Origin: Syntrophaceae bacterium UBA6109
GTDB taxonomy: Bacteria > Desulfobacterota > Syntrophia > Syntrophales > UBA6109
Reading direction: 5' to 3'
Assembly (NCBI GenBank): GCA_002428445.1
Contig: DIWJ01000087.1
Coordinates: forward strand, 1 to 31,900
DNA length: 31,900 nucleotides
Part shown: in pieces, positions 1 to 7,275 of the stretch
Layout of the letters: each line of letters opens with the position of its first letter
How positions within the stretch are numbered: position 1 is the first letter of the stretch
Notes under the pieces: model-generated
The model's database searches: none
What the model saw: the letters and a program-made list of their open reading frames with translations, nothing else
What the model was told of the DNA's origin: nothing
Position numbers and translations under genes: made by a program

Positions 1-61
1 CCGCGGCGGCGCCGGCTGACAGGCCGTACACGACGTCCAATTGTTTTAGAGGAGGTCCAAC

Positions 62-208
62 ATGTTTACGCTGTATCGCGAGTTCATCTTTCTCGTCTGC
101 TTCGGCATGGTGATCGGGATCGTCGGTTTCCTGATCTACGGTTTCGTGAAGGGCTGGGAGAAGATTTCCCTGGCGACGTCTCGCCAGAGCGAGTCCCACG
201 ACTATTGA
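62..208 (+). CDS. Small single-span membrane protein, 48 aa
   Basis: An ORF of 48 codons starts at an ATG six bases after a strong GAGGAGG ribosome site (about 49-55). It ends at TGA 206-208, about 40 bases before an intrinsic terminator. Residues 6-28 form one hydrophobic helix, followed by Lys-Gly-Trp-Glu-Lys and a polar tail rich in Ser, Arg and His. The pattern fits a small inner-membrane protein with its tail in the cytoplasm. The gene just before it lies outside the window; only a few bases of a possible upstream stop codon (17-19) are visible, so the operon cannot be read. I do not recognise the family. Small subunits of this shape occur beside respiratory complexes, and mobA follows on the other strand, but any link to a molybdoenzyme is inference. 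Confidence 0.7.
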   Translation: MFTLYREFIFLVCFGMVIGIVGFLIYGFVKGWEKISLATSRQSESHDY

Positions 209-248
209 TCTGCTGCGGTTGAAAAACCGTCACGGAAGTTTTTGAGAG

Positions 249-291
249 AGGGAGGGGGATCTCCGCGAGGGGTGATCGCCCTCCCTTTTTT
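249..291 (+). terminator. Intrinsic terminator after the small membrane protein gene
   Basis: AGGGAGGG at 249-256 pairs with CCCTCCCT at 279-286, followed by a run of six T (286-291). Orientation fits the end of the plus-strand unit. The T tract touches the stop codon of the convergent mobA gene at 291-293. No matching T run lies on the other side, so it is not clearly bidirectional. Confidence 0.75.
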
Positions 292-860
292 CACGCCTGC
301 AGGAGAGCCAGCTCATCTCTTGAGTTGACGTTCAGAAACATCCGTCCCTGACCGTCGAAGGTGCTGATGACGTCCGGCGGGATTTCCCGGATCTGGAGGC
401 CCTTGTAGAAAGACGTGATCTTCAGCCGGTCGGCCTCGATGTTGCGCCGTATCGGTTCCAGGCAGCGTTGCGAATAGACCGCGTGCAGGGGTTGCAATCC
501 GTCCGGCGCACGCGGAACGACGATGTCGAAGTCATCTGCGCAATCCTTCATGTGCCGGATGAAGTCGACGTCAAGATAGGGCATGTCGCACGCCGCCACA
601 AAGATCCGCGGATTGGACGAAAAAAAAAGTCCCGAAAAAATGCCGCCGAGAGCGCCCTTGTCCGGATAAACATCGGTGATGAGGGTTGCGTCATGATCAA
701 GATATTCCAGGGGACTGTTGGTCACCACCATCACCTCCGGGAAAAGACTCCGGAAGATGCGCATACTGCGGTCTATGAGGCGCTCGCCGCCCACCTCAAG
801 GAAGGCCTTGTTCACGCCCATCCTTGTATTCTTCCCGCCGGACAGGATCACTCCGGTCAT
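291..860 (-). CDS. mobA: Molybdenum cofactor guanylyltransferase MobA
   Basis: The 189-residue product matches the MobA nucleotidyltransferase family in length and motifs. These are the N-terminal loop LSGGKNTRMG (residues 6-15) with a following Lys (K18), GALGGI (69-74), and CDMPYL (91-96) whose Asp92 is in the usual Mg/GTP position. The family transfers GMP from GTP to molybdopterin in the cytoplasm to make the bis-MGD cofactor of DMSO-reductase-type enzymes such as formate dehydrogenases. The chosen start is the ATG at 858-860, preceded by AAGGCGAG. The frame stays open further upstream, but the longer N-terminus does not look like MobA and would remove the canonical start. The gene stands alone on the minus strand, convergent with the small membrane protein gene and divergent from paaK. 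Confidence 0.9.
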   Translation of the reverse strand: MTGVILSGGKNTRMGVNKAFLEVGGERLIDRSMRIFRSLFPEVMVVTNSPLEYLDHDATLITDVYPDKGALGGIFSGLFFSSNPRIFVAACDMPYLDVDFIRHMKDCADDFDIVVPRAPDGLQPLHAVYSQRCLEPIRRNIEADRLKITSFYKGLQIREIPPDVISTFDGQGRMFLNVNSRDELALLQA

Positions 861-1017
861 GAGCTCGCCTTTTTTCACGGTTTTCCCGCCTTGATGAAAT
901 GGATCTGCCCCCGCGAATTCGGAGGCGACGGCAGTATGGCACAACGCGCGTCTCGCGGCAAGCTTCGGGACAGCCGCGGGGACATCGATTCTTCCGGCAG
1001 GATCCCAGAATTTGACT

Positions 1018-1026
1018 TGATAAAAT
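1018..1026 (+). promoter_or_regulatory. Possible extended -10 promoter for paaK
   Basis: TGATAAAAT has the extended -10 form TGnTAnnnT with a TAAAAT hexamer. It lies about 50 bases before the paaK start. No good -35 box is spaced correctly, so this is a weak call. Confidence 0.3.
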
Positions 1027-1078
1027 AGCGCGCGGGTTGTAAAAATCACGAGGAAAAACGATTATGCGGAGGCGAGGC

Positions 1079-2374
1079 ATGTACTGGGACCGGGACGTCG
1101 AGACGATGGAACGCGGCAAACTGGAAGAGATTCAGCGGAAGAGATTCCAGCAGACCTGTCGCCTTGCCGCCGGCTCCCCTTACTACGGGAAGCTGTTCCG
1201 GGAAATCGGACTCTCGCCTGACGGGATTCATGAACTTTCGGACATCCAGCGCATCCCCTTCACAACCAAGGACAATCTGCGCGACCACTGGCCGTACGGA
1301 TTTCTCGCTGTTCCCAAAGACGAGCTGATCCGCATGCATTCCTCCTCGGGGACGACGGGCCGGGCAACCGTCATTTTTCATACAGCCGATGACGTCGAGG
1401 GATGGGCGCAGCTCATGGCCCGCTGCCTGTACATGGCCGGGATGAGGAAAAGCGATGTCTTCCAGAACATGATGACCTACGGGCTGTTTACGGGAGGATT
1501 GGGATTTCATTACGGGGCGGAGCGCGTCGGAGCGCTGGTGATTCCCGCCGGCGCCGGAAACAGCAAACGTCAGATTCAGTTGATGCGCGATTTCGAGACG
1601 ACGGCGATCCACATTATCCCGAGTTACGCTCTTCATCTGTCGACCGTTTTTGCCGAGCTCGGATTGGATCCCGCCGGTACGAAGGTCAAGATGGCATTTC
1701 TCGGTGCGGAACCTCATTCGGAGAAGATGCGGCGGCGGATCGAGGAGATCTACCGCTTCAAGGCATACAACTCCTATGGCCTTTCGGAGATGAACGGGCC
1801 GGGCGTGGCGTTCGAGTGCCCGGTCCAAAACGGGCTGCATATCTGGGAAGACAGTTTCCTTGTGGAGATCATCGATCCAGATACCCTGAAACCGGTCCCG
1901 GATGGAACCGAGGGTGAACTGGTGATGACGACGCTTTGCCGACAGGGGATGCCGATCCTTCGCTACCGGACAAAAGACTTGACGCGGATCATCCCGGGAA
2001 CCTGTGAATGCGGCCGCACCCATCGCCGGATCGAGCGCATCAAGGGAAGAACGGACGACATGCTGATCCTGAAGGGAGTGAATATCTTCCCGATCCAGAT
2101 CGAAAAGAAGTTGATGGAGATACCGGGCGTGGGGACCAATTTCCAGATCGTCCTAGAGCGCGAGGGGTTTAACGACCGGATGATCGTCAAGGTTGAGGTC
2201 CTGAAGGATTTCTTCTCCGGAGACCTCAAACAGCTTGAGCGGCTCCGCCGGAGGATCGTCGAGGAACTCAAGAGCGATATCCTCATCACGCCCAGCGTGG
2301 ATCTTGTCGAGCCTGACAGCCTTCCCAAGTCCGAAGGAAAGGCCGTCCGCGTCATCGACAACAGGAAAGATTGA
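1079..2374 (+). CDS. Phenylacetate-CoA ligase family (PaaK-like) acyl-CoA synthetase
   Basis: The 431-residue protein has the standard PaaK layout: N-terminus MYWDRDVETM, P-loop SSSGTTGR (88-95), YGLSEMNGPG (233-242), RYRTKDLT (295-302) and the hinge/C-domain segment around GRTDDMLILKG (323-333). These enzymes activate an aryl or related carboxylic acid to its CoA thioester with ATP in the cytoplasm. The substrate cannot be read from sequence; in anaerobes, paralogs accept phenylacetate, indoleacetate or other aryl acids. The ATG at 1079 is chosen because GGAGG (1068-1072) sits six bases before it and PaaK proteins typically begin MYW. An in-frame ATG at 1064 is the alternative. The gene is followed after 10 bases by an ACT-domain gene, a common pairing for this family. 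Confidence 0.9.
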   Translation: MYWDRDVETMERGKLEEIQRKRFQQTCRLAAGSPYYGKLFREIGLSPDGIHELSDIQRIPFTTKDNLRDHWPYGFLAVPKDELIRMHSSSGTTGRATVIFHTADDVEGWAQLMARCLYMAGMRKSDVFQNMMTYGLFTGGLGFHYGAERVGALVIPAGAGNSKRQIQLMRDFETTAIHIIPSYALHLSTVFAELGLDPAGTKVKMAFLGAEPHSEKMRRRIEEIYRFKAYNSYGLSEMNGPGVAFECPVQNGLHIWEDSFLVEIIDPDTLKPVPDGTEGELVMTTLCRQGMPILRYRTKDLTRIIPGTCECGRTHRRIERIKGRTDDMLILKGVNIFPIQIEKKLMEIPGVGTNFQIVLEREGFNDRMIVKVEVLKDFFSGDLKQLERLRRRIVEELKSDILITPSVDLVEPDSLPKSEGKAVRVIDNRKD

Positions 2375-2384
2375 GGGGAAGGCC

Positions 2385-2840
2385 ATGGTCGCTTATCAGC
2401 TCTCGATTTTTGCGGAAAACAAGCCGGGCAAACTGGCGGCCGTTACGTCCGTTCTTGCCAAGGCCAAGGTCAGCATCCGGGCCACGACGATCGCGACGGC
2501 CGACACGTTCGGCGTCATCAATCTTATCGTCGACGATCCCAAGCGGGCGGAAACAGCCCTGACGAAGGCGGGAATGACGGTTCACCTCCGTCCGGTGCTG
2601 GCCGTGATGATCGATGACCGCCCCGGAGGATTGGACCGTCTGACACAACTGCTCTTCAAGGAAAAGATCAATATCCACAACGCCTATGGTTTTGTCCTGG
2701 AAAGCCGTGAAAAAGCGGTCTTCATCGTGGACGTGGATCAGATGGACAGAACAGCAGCGCTCCTGGAGAAGAACGGATTCCGGACATTGGATACGGAGGC
2801 CCTGTCGGCTATCGAGCCGTTCCACTACATGAAATACTGA
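2385..2840 (+). CDS. Tandem ACT-domain protein
   Basis: The 151-residue product consists of two ACT-like modules, about residues 1-70 and 71-145. The first begins with YQLSIFAENKPGKLAAV and the second with a similar strand followed by DDRPGGLDRLT. The NKPGKL and RPGGL turns are the ACT signature where amino acids usually bind. There is no catalytic domain. ACT-only proteins of this kind commonly sit beside PaaK-type ligases in anaerobes and are presumed to sense an amino acid or aryl acid. The start ATG follows GAGGGGAAGG and lies 10 bases after the paaK stop, so the two are almost certainly co-transcribed. The ligand is unknown. Confidence 0.85.
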   Translation: MVAYQLSIFAENKPGKLAAVTSVLAKAKVSIRATTIATADTFGVINLIVDDPKRAETALTKAGMTVHLRPVLAVMIDDRPGGLDRLTQLLFKEKINIHNAYGFVLESREKAVFIVDVDQMDRTAALLEKNGFRTLDTEALSAIEPFHYMKY

Positions 2841-2841
2841 C

Positions 2842-2985
2842 GGCTGCTAAAAAACGCCGTCTGCTTCGTTTCCCCCATCCTTCGCCATTCAACCCTTCGA
2901 CAGACTCAGGGCAGGCTAGGGAGTTTGTCATGGTGGGCTTGTCGAACCATCGGGGGGCCGTGCATCCGGACATTTTTGAGCAGCC
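2842..2985. repeat. Dispersed hairpin repeat, copy A
   Basis: The intergenic segment is bounded by short inverted ends, GGCTGCT (2842-2848) and AGCAGCC (2979-2985). Inside it, TTCGACAGACTCA (2896-2908) can pair with TGGGCTTGTCGAA (2934-2946). Most of the segment matches copy B at 3434-3547. The TTCGACAAGCTCA-type core resembles REP-like palindromes known to recur in many bacterial genomes. It lies between the ACT gene stop and the ribosome site of the next gene. Confidence 0.75.
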
Positions 2986-3000
2986 TTTTGGAGGTGAGTT

Positions 3001-3432
3001 ATGAGCCGCAAGGACAAAGGACATTTCGGTGCCAAGCATGAAGGTGTGCCGCTTGACGAGGCCATTGCAGCGGAACTCCGGGGAAAGGTCCGGTCCGGTG
3101 GTCTTTCCTGTGCCGAGGCGGAAGGAATCGCAAAGAGCAGGAAGGTCGCCATGAAGGATGTCGGCATCGCCATGGATCTCCTGGAGATCCGGATTGACGG
3201 ATGCCAGCTTGGCCTCTTCGGTTACGAATCCGGGAAGAAGGCTGTTAAACCCCTCGCGAGCGTTCCGGAACCCCTCCGGATTTCCATCGAGAAGGCCCTG
3301 TCCGGCGGGCGCCTCCCCTGTGTCGATGCCTGGCGCATCGCCGGGGAGCAAGGACTGCCAAGAAAGGATGTCGCCTCCGCCTGCGAGAAGCTGGGGATCA
3401 AAATATGCGCCTGCCAGCTTGGGGCCTTCTGA
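3001..3432 (+). CDS. Hypothetical protein with internal duplication (two CQLG-ending modules)
   Basis: The 143-residue protein has a strong ribosome site (GGAGGTGA just before the ATG). It contains two similar modules, about residues 33-74 and 103-143. Each runs L(S/P)C, a helix, a (M/R)KDV turn, a second helix, (I/L)(E/G)I(R/K)I, and ends CQLG(L/A)F. The spacing looks like a small helix-turn-helix or winged-helix unit ending in a Cys-containing strand, so nucleic-acid or metal binding is possible, but this is inference. There is no signal peptide or membrane segment. The gene is flanked on both sides by copies of the same dispersed repeat. I do not recognise a named family. Confidence 0.75.
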   Translation: MSRKDKGHFGAKHEGVPLDEAIAAELRGKVRSGGLSCAEAEGIAKSRKVAMKDVGIAMDLLEIRIDGCQLGLFGYESGKKAVKPLASVPEPLRISIEKALSGGRLPCVDAWRIAGEQGLPRKDVASACEKLGIKICACQLGAF

Positions 3433-3433
3433 C

Positions 3434-3547
3434 GGGCCGTTGAAGAACGCCCGTCTGCTGCGTTTCCCTCGTCCTTCGTCGTTGCGGCCCTTCGACAGGC
3501 TCAGGGCAGGCTAAGGAGTCTGTCATGGTGAGCTTGTCGAACCATCG
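3434..3547. repeat. Dispersed hairpin repeat, copy B
   Basis: This is a near copy of the repeat at 2842-2985 in the same orientation. The core arms TTCGACAGGCTCA (3491-3503) and TGAGCTTGTCGAA (3529-3541) pair with only one mismatch position. The left part shares the GTCTGCT-CGTTTCCC-TCCTTCG pattern with copy A. The right terminal inverted end of copy A is not conserved. It separates the duplicated-module gene from the convergent nucleoside phosphorylase gene. Confidence 0.75.
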
Positions 3548-3573
3548 GCGCCTCGCATCTTGAAGAACACCTG

Positions 3574-4290
3574 TCAGCGAGTTCGGGCCTTTGTTTCCAG
3601 GAGTGCCTTTACGATCGCGGCGACGGCCTCCGCGTTGCGGCGGGCATGCCAGAGAATCTTCTCCATCGTCAGCTCCTTGTCCTCCAGCCCGTGAGCGTAA
3701 TTATCCACCGAGCACAGAGAGGCATAGGCCAGACCGAGTTCCTGAGCGACGATCGCCTCGGATCCCATGGTCATCCCGACGAGATCGGCGAATTGCGAGA
3801 TCAGTCCGATCTCGGCCCGCGTTTCCAGGCGGGGTCCCGCGGTCTGCCAGTAGACGCCGCCGTTGACGGCTTCCAATCCGGCCCTGTCCGCCGCCGCCAG
3901 CCAGGCGACCCGCACGTCCTCGTTCATCCGCGGCGTGATATGTGTGGCTTTTGCAGTGATTGTCGTGGGCCCGCGCTCCAGCATGATAAAATCGTCCGGC
4001 ACGACCAGCGTTCCCGGTTTCAGCCTGCGCTTGAGAGAGCCGGTGGAGTTGACGGCGTAAACCTCTTCGACACCGAGATCCTTCAACGCCTTCAGATTCG
4101 CCGCGTGGTTTACCAGATGGGGGAGAATATGTTTCCTGGTGCCGTTCCCGTGGCGGTGGATAAAAACGGCCGCATTGGAGACGAGCGGATAGGCGAAGCC
4201 GAATTCGTTTTCCACGGTTCTTTCGACGAACCGGCTGACCACGTCTTCTTCCAGCGGCACGGTGCCGGAGATGATGCCCAATCGTTTCAC
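3574..4290 (-). CDS. MTAP/PNP-family purine nucleoside phosphorylase
   Basis: The 238-residue cytosolic protein matches the trimeric MTAP/PNP family. Visible elements are the N-terminal GIISGT loop, phosphate-site HRHGNG (45-50), NSTGSL (81-86), GPRLETRAEI (152-161), GMTMGSEA (172-179) and a late SVDNYAHG. The family splits purine nucleosides or 5'-methylthio-nucleosides with phosphate to base plus sugar-1-phosphate. The SVDN in place of the SVATDYD seen in methylthioadenosine enzymes leaves adenine versus 6-oxopurine preference open. The start is a GTG at 4290, chosen because AGGAGG lies six bases upstream; no ATG fits. It is divergent from trxA, with a promoter for each strand between them. 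Confidence 0.85.
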   Translation of the reverse strand: MKRLGIISGTVPLEEDVVSRFVERTVENEFGFAYPLVSNAAVFIHRHGNGTRKHILPHLVNHAANLKALKDLGVEEVYAVNSTGSLKRRLKPGTLVVPDDFIMLERGPTTITAKATHITPRMNEDVRVAWLAAADRAGLEAVNGGVYWQTAGPRLETRAEIGLISQFADLVGMTMGSEAIVAQELGLAYASLCSVDNYAHGLEDKELTMEKILWHARRNAEAVAAIVKALLETKARTR

Positions 4291-4337
4291 TTGCGCCTCC
4301 TCGGGTTTCCAGGTTGGGAAGAAGATCGACTGGATTG

Positions 4338-4366
4338 CTCATATCAGAGGAAAGAAACGATGTCAA
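4338..4366 (-). promoter_or_regulatory. Sigma-70-type promoter for the nucleoside phosphorylase gene
   Basis: Read on the minus strand, TTGACA (4366-4361) is followed after 17 bases by TATGAG (4343-4338). The predicted leader is about 40 bases long before the GTG start at 4290. Confidence 0.5.
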
Positions 4367-4421
4367 AACGGAGATGCGCGCGGCTCGAATCGGCGCGACG
4401 GCCGGCGATGCCAAATAGAAT

Positions 4422-4451
4422 TTGACATCGTTTGTCCATGTATGCCATCAT
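4422..4451 (+). promoter_or_regulatory. Sigma-70-type promoter for trxA-bamD
   Basis: A perfect TTGACA (4422-4427) is followed after 18 bases by CATCAT (4446-4451, four of six matches). The leader to the trxA ATG at 4487 would be about 30 bases. The -10 box is imperfect. Confidence 0.45.
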
Positions 4452-4486
4452 CCTCGGCACCAAACAACCGATGGGAGGAAAGGATC

Positions 4487-4819
4487 ATGGCAGCGCAGGA
4501 ACAGGTGGGACACGCCACGGATGCGGACTTTCAGAAAGAGGTCTTGGAGGCTGAAAAACCGGTTCTGGTCGATTTCTGGGCGCCGTGGTGCGGTCCGTGC
4601 AGGGCACTGGGCCCGATTGTAGAGGAGCTGGCAGGCGAACAGAAGGATACGCTGAAAGTGGTGAAGATCAACATCGATGAGAATCCGGACATATCCAAGA
4701 ACTACGGTATCCGCAGCATCCCGACGCTGATGCTCTTCAAGGGGGGAAAGGCGCTCGACACCATCATCGGTCTCGTATCGAAGGATCGCCTGAAGGAGTT
4801 CGTGAAAAAAGGTCTATGA
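4487..4819 (+). CDS. trxA: Thioredoxin
   Basis: The 110-residue protein is a canonical single-domain thioredoxin. It has FWAPWCGPC with redox cysteines 35 and 38, the buried Asp in LVDFWAP (D29), the cis-proline loop RSIPT (P79) and the C-terminal FKGGK turn. No signal peptide is present, so it acts in the cytoplasm as a general dithiol reductant, normally recharged by thioredoxin reductase, which is not encoded here. The ATG is preceded by GGGAGGAAAGG. The stop codon overlaps the start of bamD by four bases (ATGA), so the two genes are translationally coupled. Confidence 0.95.
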   Translation: MAAQEQVGHATDADFQKEVLEAEKPVLVDFWAPWCGPCRALGPIVEELAGEQKDTLKVVKINIDENPDISKNYGIRSIPTLMLFKGGKALDTIIGLVSKDRLKEFVKKGL

Positions 4820-5556
4820 GCACGTCCCGATCGATGAAAAAAATCGCTTTTCTTGCGGCAGTTGCAGTCTTCCTGCTTCTTCTGTCGGGGTGCGGCCTCT
4901 TCAAACGCACCGATATGGCCCGTTCAACCCCCGAGGGACTCTACCAGCGCGGATTTGAGGACTATCGGGAAGGTCGTTACAAGAAGGCCATCGAGTCTTT
5001 CCAGCGTGTCAAGGACGAACACCCCTTGAGCGAGGTTGCCATCCTGGCGGAGTTGGGCATTGGTGATTCCTACTTCAGCAACGAGCAGTACGCTGAAGCG
5101 GAACTCGTTTATGCGGATTTTCTGAGCCTGCATCCCGCCAACGAAAATCTGCCCTACGTCATCTATCAACTCGGCATGTGCCACTACAAGCAGATCGGCT
5201 CGATCGACCGCGATCAAACGGAAACGGTCCGGGCCAAAAAGGAATTCGAGCGGCTCGTGGCGCGTTTCCCCAGCAGCAAGTTTTCTTTCATGGCCGAGAA
5301 GATGATCCAGGAGTGCCGGCGGATGCTCGGCGAAAAGGAGTTTTACATCGCCCACGTCTACTACAAACTCAAGCGCTACGGTGCAGCCCTGCGCCGTTTC
5401 GAGGTTGTTGCCAAGGATTATGCGGGGTTGGGGTTGGATTACAAGGTAAACTTTTTCCTTGCGGAAACCAAGAAACGTCTGATCGAGCAGGAAGCGAACA
5501 AAGACAAAGAGGGATACAGGGGAATCAGCAGGCCGAACGACTATCTGTTCTTCTAG
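4816..5556 (+). CDS. bamD: Outer membrane assembly lipoprotein BamD
   Basis: The 246-residue protein starts with a lipoprotein signal peptide ending LLLSGC, so Cys26 is the predicted lipidated residue. The mature part is a run of TPR helices beginning STPEGLYQRGFEDYREGRY, the usual BamD/YfiO/ComL opening. Length and five-TPR organisation agree with BamD, the essential lipoprotein partner of BamA in inserting beta-barrel proteins. It acts on the periplasmic face of the outer membrane, which shows the organism is diderm. The start overlaps the trxA stop (ATGA), with an internal Met-Lys-Lys at residue 7 as alternative. Its 3' end overlaps the convergent kinase-fusion gene by four bases. Confidence 0.9.
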   Translation: MSTSRSMKKIAFLAAVAVFLLLLSGCGLFKRTDMARSTPEGLYQRGFEDYREGRYKKAIESFQRVKDEHPLSEVAILAELGIGDSYFSNEQYAEAELVYADFLSLHPANENLPYVIYQLGMCHYKQIGSIDRDQTETVRAKKEFERLVARFPSSKFSFMAEKMIQECRRMLGEKEFYIAHVYYKLKRYGAALRRFEVVAKDYAGLGLDYKVNFFLAETKKRLIEQEANKDKEGYRGISRPNDYLFF

Positions 5557-7127
5557 CGGCTGCCGAGGCGGATTCTCTCAATGGCCGCAGCGGCGCAATC
5601 CTCAGGCGGTGCCGCTGTGTCGACGACGAAGTGAGCGCCTGCAGGCATCTCGTCGATCGTCTCGAACGCCCTCCGTTGCTCCGCAAAGATCTCCGCCCGG
5701 CCGTCGGACGCTTCCTCATGATTGAAGCTCCGTTTCTCCAATCGCGTTTTCGCAGTTTCCTCCGGGCAGACGCATTCCAGGACAAAGAAGTCGGCCCCTG
5801 CCGCCGCCGCCGTTTTCATCGCCTTCAGGCGATCCTCCCGCTTCCGGAAAGACGCGTCAATCACGACGGAAGTGCCCATGGAAAGCAGACGGGCGGCCCG
5901 CCGGAAGGCCCCTTCGTAGGTCCGGCGGCTGACAGAATCCGCGTAGATACCCTCCCCGAATTTCTCCGGATGCCGTTCCGCAGGATCGATCCGCAGCAGC
6001 TCTTTGCGCAGAACATCGGAACGGATGACCTTCGCGCCAAGGAAGGGTGAGATCGCCCTCGCGAGGACGCTCTTGCCGGTGCCCATCAGGCCGGCTGTGA
6101 GGATCAGTGTCGGCTTCTCCAACCGGCATGCGTATCCGTAGGCCAGTTCGAAATAGCGCGCCGCGCTCGTCGCTGCCCCTTGCTTTTCATCTTCGGGAAT
6201 GGCGGGATCGTCAAGGCGGAAGCCGGCGACCTTGCCGCGGACGTAAGCGTAGTAGCACTTGTAGAAGTTAAGGAGGACGAGAACTCCGTCATCACCCGTC
6301 GCAGCGAAGTAGCTTTTCACGAAGACCTCCCCGAAATCGGCATGGCCGCTGTAATCCAGATCCATGGCCAGAAAGGCGACCTCGGCGGCCACGTCTTCGT
6401 AGCGGAAACGTTCGTTGAATTCGATGCAGTCGAAGATGATAAGCTCCTCCGCAAGACAGATGTGGTCGACGTGCAGGTCTCCATGGCAATCGCGGATCCT
6501 GCCGCCGGACACGCGTTTGTCCAGAAGAGATCTTCGTTTTTGCAGGAAGCCGAGGGCGTAGGACTTCAGGAAGCGGTACCGGGCCTCCGGGATCGTCCTG
6601 CCGATGGTTGACTCCGTCTGCGAAAAATTTTCCTCAACGTTCTTCCGCACGGTGTCCGCGCCGCCGATCCGGTCGATTTCGCCGCCGGTCGCAGCCTCGC
6701 TGTGGAATCGCGCCACTTTTTCCGCCACAGCCTTCATCACGGATGGCGCGACTTTCCCCTCGGCGATCAGCTTTTTCAACATGCGGTCGGCCGGGATCCT
6801 CCGCATCTTCACGGCATATTCGATGATCCTGCCCTCAGCCCCCAGGCGGATCCGGCCGCAATCGTCCCTGTAGATCGGCACGACGTCGAGGTAAATCTGC
6901 GGGGCGAGACGGCGGTTGAGGCGCAGCTCTTCGTTGCAGAAGAAGAGGCGTTTTCCGAGCGTGGTAAAATCGAGAAAGCCGAAATCGACGGCCTTTTTCA
7001 CTTTGTAGACAAATTGGCCGGCAATAAAGATCATCGAGATGTGGGTCTGGATCAGCTCAACGGCGTCCGGGCCGTGAGGATAGAAAGCGGGATCCCGCAT
7101 CGCTTCGATCAAGTGTTCGCTCGTCAT
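5553..7127 (-). CDS. APH-like phosphotransferase / P-loop kinase fusion protein
   Basis: The 524-residue protein joins two domains. Residues about 25-320 are an aminoglycoside-phosphotransferase-like kinase fold, with VYKVKK (K43 region), HGDLH (215-219) as the catalytic loop and FDCIEFN (232-238) as the metal-binding segment. Residues about 338-524 are a P-loop kinase with Walker A GLMGTGKS (346-353) and IRSD (368-371), in the style of zeta-toxin, chloramphenicol phosphotransferase and polynucleotide kinases. This fusion is widespread and usually annotated as a bifunctional aminoglycoside phosphotransferase/ATP-binding protein; its substrate is not established and a resistance role should not be assumed. 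It is monocistronic, convergent with bamD (four-base overlap) and divergent from the C45 hydrolase. Confidence 0.85.
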   Translation of the reverse strand: MTSEHLIEAMRDPAFYPHGPDAVELIQTHISMIFIAGQFVYKVKKAVDFGFLDFTTLGKRLFFCNEELRLNRRLAPQIYLDVVPIYRDDCGRIRLGAEGRIIEYAVKMRRIPADRMLKKLIAEGKVAPSVMKAVAEKVARFHSEAATGGEIDRIGGADTVRKNVEENFSQTESTIGRTIPEARYRFLKSYALGFLQKRRSLLDKRVSGGRIRDCHGDLHVDHICLAEELIIFDCIEFNERFRYEDVAAEVAFLAMDLDYSGHADFGEVFVKSYFAATGDDGVLVLLNFYKCYYAYVRGKVAGFRLDDPAIPEDEKQGAATSAARYFELAYGYACRLEKPTLILTAGLMGTGKSVLARAISPFLGAKVIRSDVLRKELLRIDPAERHPEKFGEGIYADSVSRRTYEGAFRRAARLLSMGTSVVIDASFRKREDRLKAMKTAAAAGADFFVLECVCPEETAKTRLEKRSFNHEEASDGRAEIFAEQRRAFETIDEMPAGAHFVVDTAAPPEDCAAAAIERIRLGSR

Positions 7128-7198
7128 CGAATTCCTCGGCCGATTTTACGGGTCACGATAACCGCATCTGCGCGGCGAAATCAAGCCCCCCAACGGGG

Positions 7199-7228
7199 TT
7201 GTGTTTCGGCGTGCCTTTGAGATAGAAT
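7199..7228 (+). promoter_or_regulatory. Possible promoter for the C45 hydrolase gene
   Basis: TAGAAT at 7223-7228 matches the -10 consensus at five of six positions. TTGTGT lies 18 bases upstream at 7199-7204 as a weak -35. The predicted leader is about 40 bases before the ATG at 7276. Confidence 0.4.
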
Positions 7229-7275
7229 GGCGGCCGGTTGCGGACCGGACAAGAGAAGAAGGTGAAACGGACAAC

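Noticed and set aside
1..19. Possible tail of an upstream gene ending at TGA 17-19
   Set aside because: Only five codons are visible, with no motif, so a partial CDS cannot be supported.
1046..2023. Long minus-strand open frame opposite paaK
   Set aside because: It lies wholly antisense to a clear PaaK protein, has no family motifs and is explained by high GC in the opposite third codon position. The same applies to long antisense frames opposite dpaL (22717-24063), the thiolase (19164-20516) and the aldo/keto reductase (25180-26430).
5553..7127. Antibiotic-resistance reading of the APH-like domain
   Set aside because: The domain is fused to a P-loop kinase in a widespread family without proven aminoglycoside activity. 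Resistance cannot be claimed.
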